From assembly GCA_018261905.1 (NCBI GenBank), contig JAGTRU010000017.1, forward strand, positions 1-64,000: a stretch of 64,000 nt of DNA. Direction: 5' to 3'. This document shows positions 26,077 through 35,033 of the stretch, piece by piece. The translations under genes were made by a program, and so were the position numbers. Within the stretch, counting starts at the first letter, position 1; each line of letters starts with the position of its first letter. This DNA comes from Pseudomonadota bacterium (lineage in GTDB: Bacteria; Pseudomonadota; Gammaproteobacteria; Burkholderiales; Rhodocyclaceae). The notes under the pieces are model-generated. The model was given only the letters and a program-made list of their open reading frames with translations, did no database searches and had not been told where the DNA came from.

Positions 26077-27120
26077 ATGCTCTATTCCCTCTTCCGCAAA
26101 TTCCTTTTCACCCTGGATGCCGAGACGGCGCACGGTCTCGGCATGCACGGCCTGTCCCTCCTCAATGCCGCCGGCTTGGCCGGTCTGCTGGCCAAGCCGG
26201 TGGCGCCTTGTCCGCTCGAGGTGATGGGACTCAAATTTCCCAACCCGGTCGGGCTGGCTGCCGGTCTGGACAAAAACGGCGATTACATCGACGGTCTGGC
26301 CCGCCTCGGTTTCGGCTCGATCGAAATCGGCACCGTCACGCCGCGCCCCCAGGACGGCAATCCGAAACCGCGACTGTTCCGCATCCCGCAAGCCCAGGGC
26401 ATCATCAACCGCATGGGTTTCAACAACGCCGGCGTGGACCGCCTGCTGCAGAACGTGCGGGCCGCCGAATTCCCGAAAAGGGGCGGCATCCTCGGCATCA
26501 ATATCGGCAAGAATGCGACGACGCCGATCGACCAGGCGGCCGAGGATTACCTGATCTGCCTGGAAAAGGTGTACAACGATGCCAGCTACGTCGCCGTCAA
26601 TATTTCCTCGCCGAATACCAAGAACCTGCGCGAGTTGCAGAAGGACGAAGCGCTCGACGACCTGCTGGCGCAACTGAAGGCCAAACAGGCGCAACTGGCC
26701 GATCACTACGGCAAGTACGTGCCGATGGCCCTGAAAATCGCCCCCGATCTCGACGCCACGCAAATCACCGCAATCGCTGACGCCCTGCGCCGTCACCGTA
26801 TCGACGGAGTCATTGTGACCAACACCACGCTCGCCCGCGACGGCGTCGAAAATCTGCCGAACGGCCAGGAAACCGGCGGCCTGTCGGGCGCTCCGCTCTT
26901 CCAGAAATCGACCGCCGTGCTCAAAAGCCTGGCCACGGCCCTGGCCGGCGAATTACCGATCATCGGTGTCGGTGGCATTTTGCAGGCTTCGGACGCGGCC
27001 GCCAAAATTGACGCTGGCGCGAGTCTGGTGCAGATCTACAGTGGCTTTATCTACCGCGGCCCGGAACTGGTCAGCGAAGTGGCGGCAACGTTGGCCGCAC
27101 GAATGCAGAAAAATGTCTAA
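26077..27120 (+). CDS. pyrD: Dihydroorotate dehydrogenase (quinone), class 2
   Basis: Membrane-associated flavoenzyme of pyrimidine synthesis, oxidising dihydroorotate to orotate with quinone as acceptor. The 347 residues include the N-terminal amphipathic helices ([20 protein letters not shown]) typical of class 2. The FMN/active-site stretches are [47 protein letters not shown], and [17 protein letters not shown], where the catalytic Ser lies. The last conserved stretch is [25 protein letters not shown] hexamer eight bases before the ATG may be its -10, giving a near-leaderless message. Confidence 0.95.
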   Translation: MLYSLFRKFLFTLDAETAHGLGMHGLSLLNAAGLAGLLAKPVAPCPLEVMGLKFPNPVGLAAGLDKNGDYIDGLARLGFGSIEIGTVTPRPQDGNPKPRLFRIPQAQGIINRMGFNNAGVDRLLQNVRAAEFPKRGGILGINIGKNATTPIDQAAEDYLICLEKVYNDASYVAVNISSPNTKNLRELQKDEALDDLLAQLKAKQAQLADHYGKYVPMALKIAPDLDATQITAIADALRRHRIDGVIVTNTTLARDGVENLPNGQETGGLSGAPLFQKSTAVLKSLATALAGELPIIGVGGILQASDAAAKIDAGASLVQIYSGFIYRGPELVSEVAATLAARMQKNV

Positions 27121-27139
27121 GACCATCCTCCGCTTGCGG

Positions 27140-27168
27140 TTGTTTGCCCCGTCGCAAAACGCGATAAT
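27140..27168 (+). promoter_or_regulatory. Putative promoter of the rnf operon
   Basis: TTGTTT (27140-27145) and GATAAT (27163-27168), separated by 17 bases, lie 27 bases before rnfA. The -10 is good (5/6), the -35 weak (3/6). Confidence 0.4.
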
Positions 27169-27194
27169 GCATAGCTAACTTGAATTTCCAGCCC

Positions 27195-27779
27195 ATGGCC
27201 CACTATATTTTCATCCTCGTCGGCGCGGTCCTCGTCAACAACGTCGTTCTCGTCAGGATTCTCGGCCTCTGCCCCTTCATGGGCGTCTCCAAGAAGCTGG
27301 AAACCGCCTACGGCATGGGCGCTGCCACCACCTTCGTGCTCACCGTCGGCACCGGGGCGAGCTGGATCATCGACACCTACCTGCTGATTCCCTACGGCCT
27401 GACCTACCTGCGCACCATCGCCTTCATCGTCACCATTGCCGCCTTCGTGCAATTGACCGAGACGGTGGTCCAGAAGACCAGCCCCTCGCTGCACCAGACG
27501 CTGGGCATCTACCTGCCGCTCATCACCACCAACTGCGCCGTGCTCGGCGTGCCGCTGCTGGCGCTCGGCGCCAAGTACAACTTCGTCGAATCGCTGCTCT
27601 TCGGCGCCGGCAGCTCGCTCGGCTTTTCGCTGGCGCTGGTGCTCTTTGCCGGCATCCGCGAACGCGTCGAAGGAGCCGATGTGCCGCATTATTTCAAGGG
27701 AACCGCCATTGCCCTGGTCACCGGCGGTCTGATGAGTCTCGCCTTCATGGGCTTCGCCGGCCTCGACAAGTATCAATGA
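27195..27779 (+). CDS. rnfA: Electron transport complex subunit RnfA
   Basis: Integral membrane subunit of the Rnf complex, which couples electron flow between NADH and ferredoxin to ion movement. The 194 residues contain six helices and the conserved [20 protein letters not shown] loop with the cysteine that in other Rnf complexes helps bind a membrane Fe-S cluster. Also [12 protein letters not shown] frame opening at TTG 27180 adds five residues; I use the ATG at 27195 that gives a MAHYIF start. First of six rnf genes in the order A-B-C-D-G-E, identical to E. coli rsx. Confidence 0.93.
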   Translation: MAHYIFILVGAVLVNNVVLVRILGLCPFMGVSKKLETAYGMGAATTFVLTVGTGASWIIDTYLLIPYGLTYLRTIAFIVTIAAFVQLTETVVQKTSPSLHQTLGIYLPLITTNCAVLGVPLLALGAKYNFVESLLFGAGSSLGFSLALVLFAGIRERVEGADVPHYFKGTAIALVTGGLMSLAFMGFAGLDKYQ

Positions 27780-28369
27780 TCTCCGCTATCGCAGTCATGG
27801 CGCTCGGCGCCGTCATCCTGGGCGCCCTGCTCGGTTACGCCTCGGTCAAGTTCAAGGTTGAGGGCGACCCGCTGGTCGACAAGATCGACGGCATCCTGCC
27901 GCAGACGCAGTGCGGCCAGTGCGGCTTTCCCGGCTGCCGGCCCTATGCCGAGGCGATCGCCAAGGGCGCCGAAATCAATCTCTGCCCGCCGGGCGGCGCC
28001 GAAGGCGTGCAACGCCTGGCCGACCTGCTCGGCCGCGAAGTCAAGGCGCTCGATGCCGAGGAAAAGCCCAAGGCCGTGGCGATCATCGACGAAAACACCT
28101 GTATCGGCTGCACGCTGTGCATCCAGGCCTGCCCGGTCGATGCCATCGTCGGCGCCGCCAAGCAGATGCACACCATCATTGCGCCGCTGTGCACCGGTTG
28201 CGAACTGTGCCTGCCGCCCTGCCCGGTCGAGTGCATCAGCATGCAGGTGATCACGGAAACCGTCGATAGCTGGAAATGGAAATACCCCGTGGTCGACATC
28301 AAGACCACCGGCATGACTTCCACCAGGAATACCCCCACCGGCGGTGCCGGTGGCATAAAGGCCGCCTGA
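27776..28369 (+). CDS. rnfB: Electron transport complex ferredoxin subunit RnfB
   Basis: Iron-sulfur subunit of the Rnf complex, 197 residues, anchored by an N-terminal helix ([19 protein letters not shown]). The Fe-S domain has [11 protein letters not shown], and two [4Fe-4S] motifs follow: [14 protein letters not shown] and [15 protein letters not shown]. It also carries the conserved [18 protein letters not shown]. It is the usual entry or exit point for electrons from ferredoxin. The start overlaps the rnfA stop as ATGA. C-terminal residues beyond 170 are short and Thr/Gly-rich. Confidence 0.93.
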   Translation: MISAIAVMALGAVILGALLGYASVKFKVEGDPLVDKIDGILPQTQCGQCGFPGCRPYAEAIAKGAEINLCPPGGAEGVQRLADLLGREVKALDAEEKPKAVAIIDENTCIGCTLCIQACPVDAIVGAAKQMHTIIAPLCTGCELCLPPCPVECISMQVITETVDSWKWKYPVVDIKTTGMTSTRNTPTGGAGGIKAA

Positions 28370-30072
28370 TGCTGCAACTGTTCAAATTCAAGGGTGGCGT
28401 CAAGCCGGCCACCAACAAGACGCAATCGGTCAGCCAGCCGATCGCCATCGCACCGCTACCGAGCCACGTTGCCGTGCCGCTGCACCAAAGCATCGGCGGC
28501 ACGCCGCGGCCGATCGTCGCGGTCGGCGACAAGGTTTTGAAGGGGCAAAAAATCGGCGAGGCCGACGGCTGGATTTCCGCCGCCGTGCATGCCCCGACTT
28601 CCGGCACCGTCATCCATGTCGGCCAGCAAACAGTCCCCCATCCCTCCGGCCTGGCCGCCGACTGCGTCGTCATCGAACCGGACGGCAAGGACGAGTGGAT
28701 TGAACGCAAAGCGGTCGACTACCGGTCGCTGGCACCGGAAACCGTCCGCGAATTGCTGCGTGAAGCCGGTGTCGTCGGCCTCGGCGGCGCCGTTTTCCCG
28801 ACCCATGGCAAGCTCACCCCGGCCAAATCGGTGCCGATGGAGCAACTGGTCATCAACGGTGCCGAGTGCGAACCCTTCATCACCTGCGACGACCTGCTGA
28901 TGCGCGAGCGCGGCGAGGAAGTGGTACGCGGCGCGGCCATTTTCCGCGACCTGCTGCAACCGCAGAAGGTGCTGATCGGCATCGAGGACAACAAACCGGA
29001 AGCCGTCGCCGCGATGCAGGCTGCGGTCAAGGCGGTCGGCGAGGATTTCGAAGTCATCGCCGTGCCGACCCGTTACCCGGCCGGCGGCGCCAAGCAACTG
29101 ATCCGCGTCCTGACCGGCAAGGAAGTCCCGAACGGCAAGCGCTCGACCGATCTCGGCGTGCAATGTTTCAACGTCGCCACCGCCTATACCGCCTGGCGCG
29201 CCCTGGCCCACGGCGAGCCGGTGATTTCCCGGCTGGTCACGGTGACCGGCAATGTCGCCAAGCCGCGCAACTACGAGGCCCTGATCGGCACGCCGATGGA
29301 CGAGCTGCTGGCCCTCGGCGAACCGAAGGCCGACACCAACGGCATCATCATGGGCGGCCCGATGATGGGTTTCCTGGTGCCGGACGTCAAAGTACCGGTG
29401 GTCAAGGCCACCAACTGCCTGATCGCCCATTCGGATGCCCTGTTCCCGCCGAAGGCGCCGGAAATGCCGTGCATCCGCTGCGGCGAATGCGCCCGCGCCT
29501 GCCCGCACGAACTGCAGCCTTTCGAGATGTACTGGTTCTCGCGCGCCAAGAATTTCGGCAAGACGCAGGAATACAACATCTTCGACTGCATCGAGTGCGG
29601 CTGCTGCTCCTTCGTCTGCCCGAGCCGGATTCCGCTGGTTCAGTATTTCCGTTTCGCGAAGAGCGAAATCTGGGCGCGCGAAAAGGAAAAGAAGGCTTCC
29701 GAAATCGCCAAGACCCGTTTCGAGTTCAAGCAATTCCGCGACGAGCGCGAAAAGCAGGAAAAGGCCGAAAAACTGGCCAAGGCCGCAGCCGCCCAGGCCG
29801 CCAAGAAGGCCGCGGAAGCCGCAGCCGCCCAAGCGACCGGCGAAGCCGCCGAGGCTGTTCCGCCCCCCGCCGCAGCGGAAACCAGCCCGGCCGATGCCGT
29901 CAAGAAAGCCGCCATCCAGGCTGCCATGGCGCGCGCCAAGGCCCAGCGCGAAGCCGCCGCCAGCCGCAATACCGAGAGTCTGACTGCCGAACAGCAGCAG
30001 GACATCCAGGCCATCGAAGCCCGGCGCATGGCGTCCGGCCTTGCAGTGCCGGCCGAACCAAAAGCAGAATGA
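28369..30072 (+). CDS. rnfC: Electron transport complex subunit RnfC
   Basis: NADH-binding subunit of Rnf, 567 residues. FMN/NADH region: GVVGLGGAVFPTHGKLTPAK and ILIGIEDNKPEA-type motifs (here VLIGIEDNKPEAVAAM). The ferredoxin-like pair is CIRCGECARACPHELQP and CIECGCCSFVCPSRIPLV. The C-terminus after residue 440 is a long Ala/Lys/Glu-rich helical extension (KAAAAQAAKKAAEAAAAQAT), as in enteric RnfC. The ATG at 28369 overlaps the rnfB stop by one base (TGATG). The frame continues upstream into rnfB but has no homology there. Confidence 0.93.
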   Translation: MLQLFKFKGGVKPATNKTQSVSQPIAIAPLPSHVAVPLHQSIGGTPRPIVAVGDKVLKGQKIGEADGWISAAVHAPTSGTVIHVGQQTVPHPSGLAADCVVIEPDGKDEWIERKAVDYRSLAPETVRELLREAGVVGLGGAVFPTHGKLTPAKSVPMEQLVINGAECEPFITCDDLLMRERGEEVVRGAAIFRDLLQPQKVLIGIEDNKPEAVAAMQAAVKAVGEDFEVIAVPTRYPAGGAKQLIRVLTGKEVPNGKRSTDLGVQCFNVATAYTAWRALAHGEPVISRLVTVTGNVAKPRNYEALIGTPMDELLALGEPKADTNGIIMGGPMMGFLVPDVKVPVVKATNCLIAHSDALFPPKAPEMPCIRCGECARACPHELQPFEMYWFSRAKNFGKTQEYNIFDCIECGCCSFVCPSRIPLVQYFRFAKSEIWAREKEKKASEIAKTRFEFKQFRDEREKQEKAEKLAKAAAAQAAKKAAEAAAAQATGEAAEAVPPPAAAETSPADAVKKAAIQAAMARAKAQREAAASRNTESLTAEQQQDIQAIEARRMASGLAVPAEPKAE

Positions 30073-31094
30073 GCATGGACTTTTCGACACCGCCCTACCT
30101 TCTGAAAAACGCCAGCGTCACCCGGGTCATGACCCAGGTGCTGCTCGCCCTGGTGCCGGCCATTGCCGTCTACACCTGGCTGATCGGCCCGGCCATCCTG
30201 ATCCAGATCGCCATCGCCAGCCTCGCTGCACTGCTTGGCGAAGCGCTGATGCTCAAGGTTCGCCGCCAGCCGCTCGCTCCCTTCCTCGGCGACGGCTCGG
30301 CCATCGTCACCGCCTGGCTGATCGCTCTCGTCTTCCCGCCGCTCGCGCCTTGGTGGATGGTCGTCGTCGGCACGCTGTTCGCCATCGTCGTCGCCAAGCA
30401 ACTCTATGGCGGCCTCGGCCAGAACCCGTTCAACCCGGCAATGGTCGCCTTTGCCGTGTGCATCGTCTCCTTTCCGGCACTCATGTCGCAATGGCCGAAC
30501 CAGGCGCTGCATCTCGGTTTTGCCGACCAGTTCCAGATCATTTTCGGCCTCACGCCGCGCCTCGATGCGCTGACCGCTGCCACCCCGCTCGACGCCCTGA
30601 AGACCGGCCTCAAGCTCGGCGAAGGCCAGGTCGGCGTTGCCGCCCTGCTGGCCAATCAGGACGTCTATGGCCAGTTCGCCGGCCGCGGCTGGGAATGGAT
30701 CACCCTGTGCTACCTGCTCGGCGGCCTGTGGCTGTGGCAGCGCAAGATCATCACCTGGCAGGTACCGACCGCCTACATCGGCGCGCTGGCAGCCATCTCC
30801 GGCGCGCTCTGGCTGTACGACCCGGCGCAGTTTGCCAGCCCGCTGTTCCATCTGTTCTCGGGCGGCGCCATGCTCGGCGCCTTCTTCATCGCCACCGACC
30901 CGGTGAGCGGCTCGACGACGCCGCGCGGCAAGCTGATCTTCGGGGCCGGCGCCGGCCTGCTCACCTACCTGATCCGCGTCTTCGGCGGCTACCCGGACGG
31001 CGTCGCCTTTGCCATATTGCTGATGAACATCTGCACTCCGCTGATCGATCTGTACACCCAGCCGCCGATCTTTGGCATGAAAAACGGAAAATAA
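30069..31094 (+). CDS. rnfD: Electron transport complex subunit RnfD
   Basis: Membrane subunit of 341 residues with about eight helices. A covalently bound FMN attaches to a Thr in the SGxT motif, here ATDPVSGSTTPRGKL near residue 278. Flanking YGGLGQNPFNPAMVAFAVCI is the family signature. ATG 30069 overlaps the rnfC stop (ATGA). Together with RnfG it forms the flavin path across the membrane. Confidence 0.93.
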   Translation: MSMDFSTPPYLLKNASVTRVMTQVLLALVPAIAVYTWLIGPAILIQIAIASLAALLGEALMLKVRRQPLAPFLGDGSAIVTAWLIALVFPPLAPWWMVVVGTLFAIVVAKQLYGGLGQNPFNPAMVAFAVCIVSFPALMSQWPNQALHLGFADQFQIIFGLTPRLDALTAATPLDALKTGLKLGEGQVGVAALLANQDVYGQFAGRGWEWITLCYLLGGLWLWQRKIITWQVPTAYIGALAAISGALWLYDPAQFASPLFHLFSGGAMLGAFFIATDPVSGSTTPRGKLIFGAGAGLLTYLIRVFGGYPDGVAFAILLMNICTPLIDLYTQPPIFGMKNGK

Positions 31095-31095
31095 G

Positions 31096-31758
31096 ATGTC
31101 TACCGCCAAGGAACTCACCGCCCCCGGCATGGCCGCCCGCTCGGCGGTCATCCTTTTCCTCTTCGTCATCGGCTTTACCGCTGTCCTGGCAACCGTCTTC
31201 TCGATGACCGAACCGACCATCAAGGCCTCGGCCGCCGAAGAAGAAATGCGCACGATCAAGGAAGTCCTGCCCGCCGCGCTCTACGACAACGATCTACTGC
31301 ACGACACCGTGGATCTGCCGGCCACTGCCGAGCTCGGTCAGGACGACAACTCCAAGGTCTACCGCGCCCGCCTCGCCGGCCAGCCCTCGGCCCTGGTGCT
31401 CCAAGCCGTCGCCCCTGACGGCTACGCCGGCAAGATCCGCCTGCTGTTGGCCGTCCGCAACGACGGCCGGCTAGCCGGCGTGCGCATCACCCAGCACAAG
31501 GAAACCCCGGGCCTCGGTGACTACATCGACCCGAAGAAGGACAAGAACAAGAGCCGCCCGTGGATCACCCAATTCGACGGCCTGTCCTTCGACACACTGG
31601 GCGAGAAGGACTGGAAGGTCAAGAAGGACGGCGGTCATTTCGACGCCAATGCCGGCGCCACCGTCACCCCGCGCGCCGTCGTCAAGGCCGTGCGCAAGGC
31701 GCTGAAATTCGCCAACGAGAACCGCGACCGGCTGTTCGTGTCCACCGCAGCAAAGTAG
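31096..31758 (+). CDS. rnfG: Electron transport complex subunit RnfG
   Basis: FMN-carrying periplasmic subunit of Rnf, 220 residues with an N-terminal anchor helix (AVILFLFVIGFTAVLATVFS). The flavin attachment motif appears as AGATVTPRAVVKAVRKAL near residue 190: the Thr that accepts FMN is kept although the more common Ser before Gly is Ala. Also IRLLLAVRNDGRLAGVRITQ and HKETPGLGDYIDPKK, both RnfG/NqrC hallmarks. It lies one base after rnfD. Confidence 0.92.
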   Translation: MSTAKELTAPGMAARSAVILFLFVIGFTAVLATVFSMTEPTIKASAAEEEMRTIKEVLPAALYDNDLLHDTVDLPATAELGQDDNSKVYRARLAGQPSALVLQAVAPDGYAGKIRLLLAVRNDGRLAGVRITQHKETPGLGDYIDPKKDKNKSRPWITQFDGLSFDTLGEKDWKVKKDGGHFDANAGATVTPRAVVKAVRKALKFANENRDRLFVSTAAK

Positions 31759-31771
31759 AACGGAACCCGCA

Positions 31772-32461
31772 ATGATTACCTGGGCAGAATTCAAGGAAAT
31801 ATTCGTCAACGGCACCTGGCGGCAGAACTCCAGCCTGGTCCAGATGCTCGGCATGTGCCCGCTGTTGGCCATGACCACCAGCCTGGTCAATGGCGCCATG
31901 CTGTCGCTGGCGACCATCATCGTCATGGGCTCGTCCGGTTTCGTGGTTGCCCTGCTGCGCAACTTCATCCCCTACGAAATCCGCATCCCGGTCTTCATCC
32001 TGATCGCCGCCGTCATGGTCACCGTCGTCGACCTTGGCATGAATGCCTACATGCACGACATGTACAACATTCTCGGCATCTTCATCCCGCTGATCATCAC
32101 CAACTGCCTGGTGCTCGCCCGCATCGAAACCTTCGCCGTCAAGAACGGCCCGCTGCAAGCCATGTTCGACGGCGCCTTCATGGGCCTCGGCATGCTGTGG
32201 ACGCTATCCCTGCTCGGCGCCATCCGCGAATTCATCGGCACCGGCACCGTACTGTCCGGCATTGAAGCCGTCATTCCCGGCTTGCACCAGATCGAAGTGC
32301 TGCCCGCCGACTATCCGGGCTTCCTGGTTTCCATCCTGCCGCCCGGCGCCTTCATCGTTCTCGCCTGCATGGTTGCGGCCAAGAACTGGTATGAAGTTAA
32401 AGCCGCCGAACGCGCCAAACGCCAACCGCCGGCACCGATTTCTGCGGCCGGCTGCCACTGA
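31772..32461 (+). CDS. rnfE: Electron transport complex subunit RnfE
   Basis: Membrane subunit of 229 residues and six helices, homologous to RnfA. It keeps the LVQMLGMCPLLAMTTSLVNG loop with the membrane-cluster Cys and ITNCLVLARIETFA. The C-terminal tail (AAERAKRQPPAPISAAG) is loose. Last of the rnf genes; nth, which follows rnfE directly in E. coli, is here 3.9 kb away behind two opposite-strand genes. The stop touches an inverted heptad-repeat element. Confidence 0.93.
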   Translation: MITWAEFKEIFVNGTWRQNSSLVQMLGMCPLLAMTTSLVNGAMLSLATIIVMGSSGFVVALLRNFIPYEIRIPVFILIAAVMVTVVDLGMNAYMHDMYNILGIFIPLIITNCLVLARIETFAVKNGPLQAMFDGAFMGLGMLWTLSLLGAIREFIGTGTVLSGIEAVIPGLHQIEVLPADYPGFLVSILPPGAFIVLACMVAAKNWYEVKAAERAKRQPPAPISAAGCH

Positions 32462-32504
32462 TTAGTCGCTAGTTATTAGCTAACGACTAATGACTAGCAA
32501 CTAG
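32462..32504. repeat. Inverted degenerate heptad repeat at the rnfE/GGDEF-EAL junction
   Basis: GCTAGTTATTAG (32468-32479) pairs with CTAATGACTAGC (32487-32498) over 12 bases with one G-T wobble and a seven-base loop. The right arm reads as 7-base units ACTAATG, ACTAGCA, ACTAGCA. It starts one base after the rnfE stop and encodes the last residues and the stop of the minus-strand GGDEF-EAL gene. The same unit type recurs at 47661-47756. No T run follows, so it is not a standard terminator. Confidence 0.6.
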
Positions 32505-35033
32505 CAGCTCCTGCATCTTTTCGGCTGGTTCCGGCCGACCAAACAGGTAGCCCTGAAACTGGTCGCAACCATGCTTTAGCAGGTAGACCCGCTGCGCCTC
32601 GGTTTCGACGCCCTCGGCAATGACCGAGAGGTCGAGTTCGTGAGCCATGGCGATCATCGCCGGGACCAGCTTGACGGTGGTCCCCTGCTCGCTGATCTCG
32701 CAGACGAAGGAACGGTCGATTTTCAATGACTGGACCGGAAACTGGTTGAGATAACTGAGGGAAGAATAACCGGTCCCGAAATCGTCGATCGCCACATCGA
32801 TGCGCATGCCGCGCAGGGCATGCAGGACCTTGGCGGCACTGCCGGCATTGCGCATGAGCAGCGACTCGGTCAGCTCGAGGGCCAACAGTTCGGGCGGCAA
32901 TTGATAACGCGCCAGCAGATCGGCGATCAGTTGCGGCACATCCTGCTGGGCGAACTGGTGAGCGGAAAGATTCACCGCCACCGGCACGACGGCCAGCCCG
33001 GCATCCAGCCAGGCCCGCTGCTGGCGGCAGACTTCATCGAGAGCCCAGGCCCCGAGCGCACCGATCAGGCCGCTTTCTTCGGCCAGCGGAATGAAGCGAC
33101 TCGGCGTAACCATCCCATGTTCGCGGCTCAGCCAGCGCATCAACGCCTCGGCGCCGATCAGTCGAGTACTCTTGGCATCGACCTTGGGCTGGTAGTACAT
33201 CATGATTTCGTGACGCTCCAGGGCGCCCCGCAAATCATTTTCCAGGAGCAGTTCACCGAGCGAGGTATTGTTGATGCCGGCCGAATAGAAACGCGCCGTA
33301 TTGCGCCCTTCCTCCTTCGCCCAATACATCGCCGCATCGGCTTTGCGCAGCAATTCCGAGACCGTCTGCCCGTCATCCGGCCAGAGCGCGATCCCGGCGC
33401 TGCCGGTGACGGTCAGGGTGTGCCCGGCCAGCACATAGGGCCGGGCGAGGACGGCGAGCAATTTGCGCGTCACATGCATGGCATATTGCAGATGCTCGAT
33501 TTCCGGCAGGACGACGACGAACTCGTCGCCACCCTGGCGACACAGGGTATCCGTTTCGCGCAACACGGAGAGACAGCGCTCCGCCGCCTGGACCAGTAGA
33601 TGGTCGCCGACCTCGTGGCCCAGGGTATCGTTGATATTCTTGAAGCGGTCGAGGTCGATAAAGATCACCGCCGCCTGCTGTTCGCTACGCCGCGATTTGG
33701 CAATCGCCTGGGAAATCCGGTCGTCGAGCAGAACGCGATTGGCCAGCCCGGTCAGGGCGTCGTGATGGGCCAGGTGCTGGATCTGCGCCTCGCTTTCCAG
33801 GCGCTCGGAAATATCGGTAAAAATCCCGATGTAATTGCGCGTCATTCCGGCCGCATCGCGCACTGCCGAGACTGACAGCCATTCCGGATAGACGCCGCCA
33901 TCCTTGCGCCGATTCCAGATTTCGCCGTGCCACTGGCCGCGCTTGAGAAGCTCCGACCACATCTGGCGATAATATTCCGGCCCCTGACGCCCCGAATTGA
34001 GGATGGCCGGCGTCAACCCGACCACTTCCTCGCTGCTGTAGCCGGTAATCTCGCAGAACGCCGGATTGACCGCGACTATCCGCGATTCGGCGTCGGTAAT
34101 CGTCATGCCTTCGGCGGCGCAGGTAAACACCTGGGCGTACAGGCGTAACTGCTCCTCGGCCCGACGCTGGGCTTCGTAGCGCTGTTGCAGATCGCGCCGG
34201 TCGCGGTCAATGCGGACAATGGCGTAGACCACGTAGATCACCAGGAGGAGCGACAAGAGGTAAAGCACCTGGCGGAAATACCCGGAAACCTGTTGCGACT
34301 CCTCATGCGCCTCGGTATAGAGGCGGGTCAGCTCTTCCCGCAGTTTGGCGGTCGGCGCATGGCTGATATCGAACACCAGTTGATCGACTTCCGGACGTTT
34401 TTCGATAATCACCCGGGCATGGACCAGCAGATGGGCCAGCGACAGTTGCCCGAAGGCCGGCGCCGAGCGTCCCTGCAAACGTTCCAGTTCGGCTTTCAGG
34501 CGGGCTCCCTGCTCGCGCTCCAGCCCCTGGCCAAAACTGAGGATCGCCCGGACGAAATGTTCGAGCTCGGGCGGCGCTTGCCGTCCCGCCTGATCGAGAT
34601 AGTTTTCGGCGGCCAGCGGGAAATAGCGCAGCGAATTGCGCAACACCGCATTGTTGCGCTGGAAGAGATCGACTTCCTGTTCCTTGGCCGTTTGCGCCGC
34701 CAACAATTCGGCCAGTTTGACCGTCAGCCGCGACAAACGATCATGGCTCACCCAGCTCGGAAAATTGCGGATATTGGCCCGCTCGTCGCGGATTTCCGCC
34801 AGCCGCCGGACCACCGGATCATAGTTATGGAGCAGATCGGCATAGCTGCCAAGGACCGCCAGATCAAGCTCGACATCGGCCTGCTGGACGCGCCGCAAGG
34901 ACTGCATGTAGGCGTAATGCCCCTCCGGCGAGACCTCGCCGGCCCGCATCGAAAGCCAGGTCAGAAAACCGATCAGGAGGAGCACCCCAAAACCGAGAAC
35001 CGCCCAGCGACCGGCCCGTTCCTGCTTACTCAT
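32487..35033 (-). CDS. Membrane PAS-GGDEF-EAL c-di-GMP turnover protein
   Basis: An 848-residue signalling protein. Two membrane helices (about 10-30 and 257-280) flank a helical periplasmic sensor of about 220 residues, perhaps of DAHL type. A PAS domain follows (about 305-420; TDAESRIVAVNPAFCEITGY). The GGDEF domain has RQGGDEFVVVLP intact, and the EAL domain has GAEALMRW, LELTESLL, DDFGTGYSSLSYL and IAEGVETEAQ. Both catalytic signatures are present, so it could make and degrade c-di-GMP. The ATG at 35033 overlaps the peroxidase stop (ATGA). Its last residues, LLVASH, are encoded by the repeat element. Confidence 0.9.
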   Translation of the reverse strand: MSKQERAGRWAVLGFGVLLLIGFLTWLSMRAGEVSPEGHYAYMQSLRRVQQADVELDLAVLGSYADLLHNYDPVVRRLAEIRDERANIRNFPSWVSHDRLSRLTVKLAELLAAQTAKEQEVDLFQRNNAVLRNSLRYFPLAAENYLDQAGRQAPPELEHFVRAILSFGQGLEREQGARLKAELERLQGRSAPAFGQLSLAHLLVHARVIIEKRPEVDQLVFDISHAPTAKLREELTRLYTEAHEESQQVSGYFRQVLYLLSLLLVIYVVYAIVRIDRDRRDLQQRYEAQRRAEEQLRLYAQVFTCAAEGMTITDAESRIVAVNPAFCEITGYSSEEVVGLTPAILNSGRQGPEYYRQMWSELLKRGQWHGEIWNRRKDGGVYPEWLSVSAVRDAAGMTRNYIGIFTDISERLESEAQIQHLAHHDALTGLANRVLLDDRISQAIAKSRRSEQQAAVIFIDLDRFKNINDTLGHEVGDHLLVQAAERCLSVLRETDTLCRQGGDEFVVVLPEIEHLQYAMHVTRKLLAVLARPYVLAGHTLTVTGSAGIALWPDDGQTVSELLRKADAAMYWAKEEGRNTARFYSAGINNTSLGELLLENDLRGALERHEIMMYYQPKVDAKSTRLIGAEALMRWLSREHGMVTPSRFIPLAEESGLIGALGAWALDEVCRQQRAWLDAGLAVVPVAVNLSAHQFAQQDVPQLIADLLARYQLPPELLALELTESLLMRNAGSAAKVLHALRGMRIDVAIDDFGTGYSSLSYLNQFPVQSLKIDRSFVCEISEQGTTVKLVPAMIAMAHELDLSVIAEGVETEAQRVYLLKHGCDQFQGYLFGRPEPAEKMQELLVASH

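Noticed and set aside
28456..30090. 544-codon minus-strand frame opposite rnfC
   Set aside because: Antisense shadow of a GC-rich gene; the real product on the plus strand is RnfC with full Fe-S motifs.
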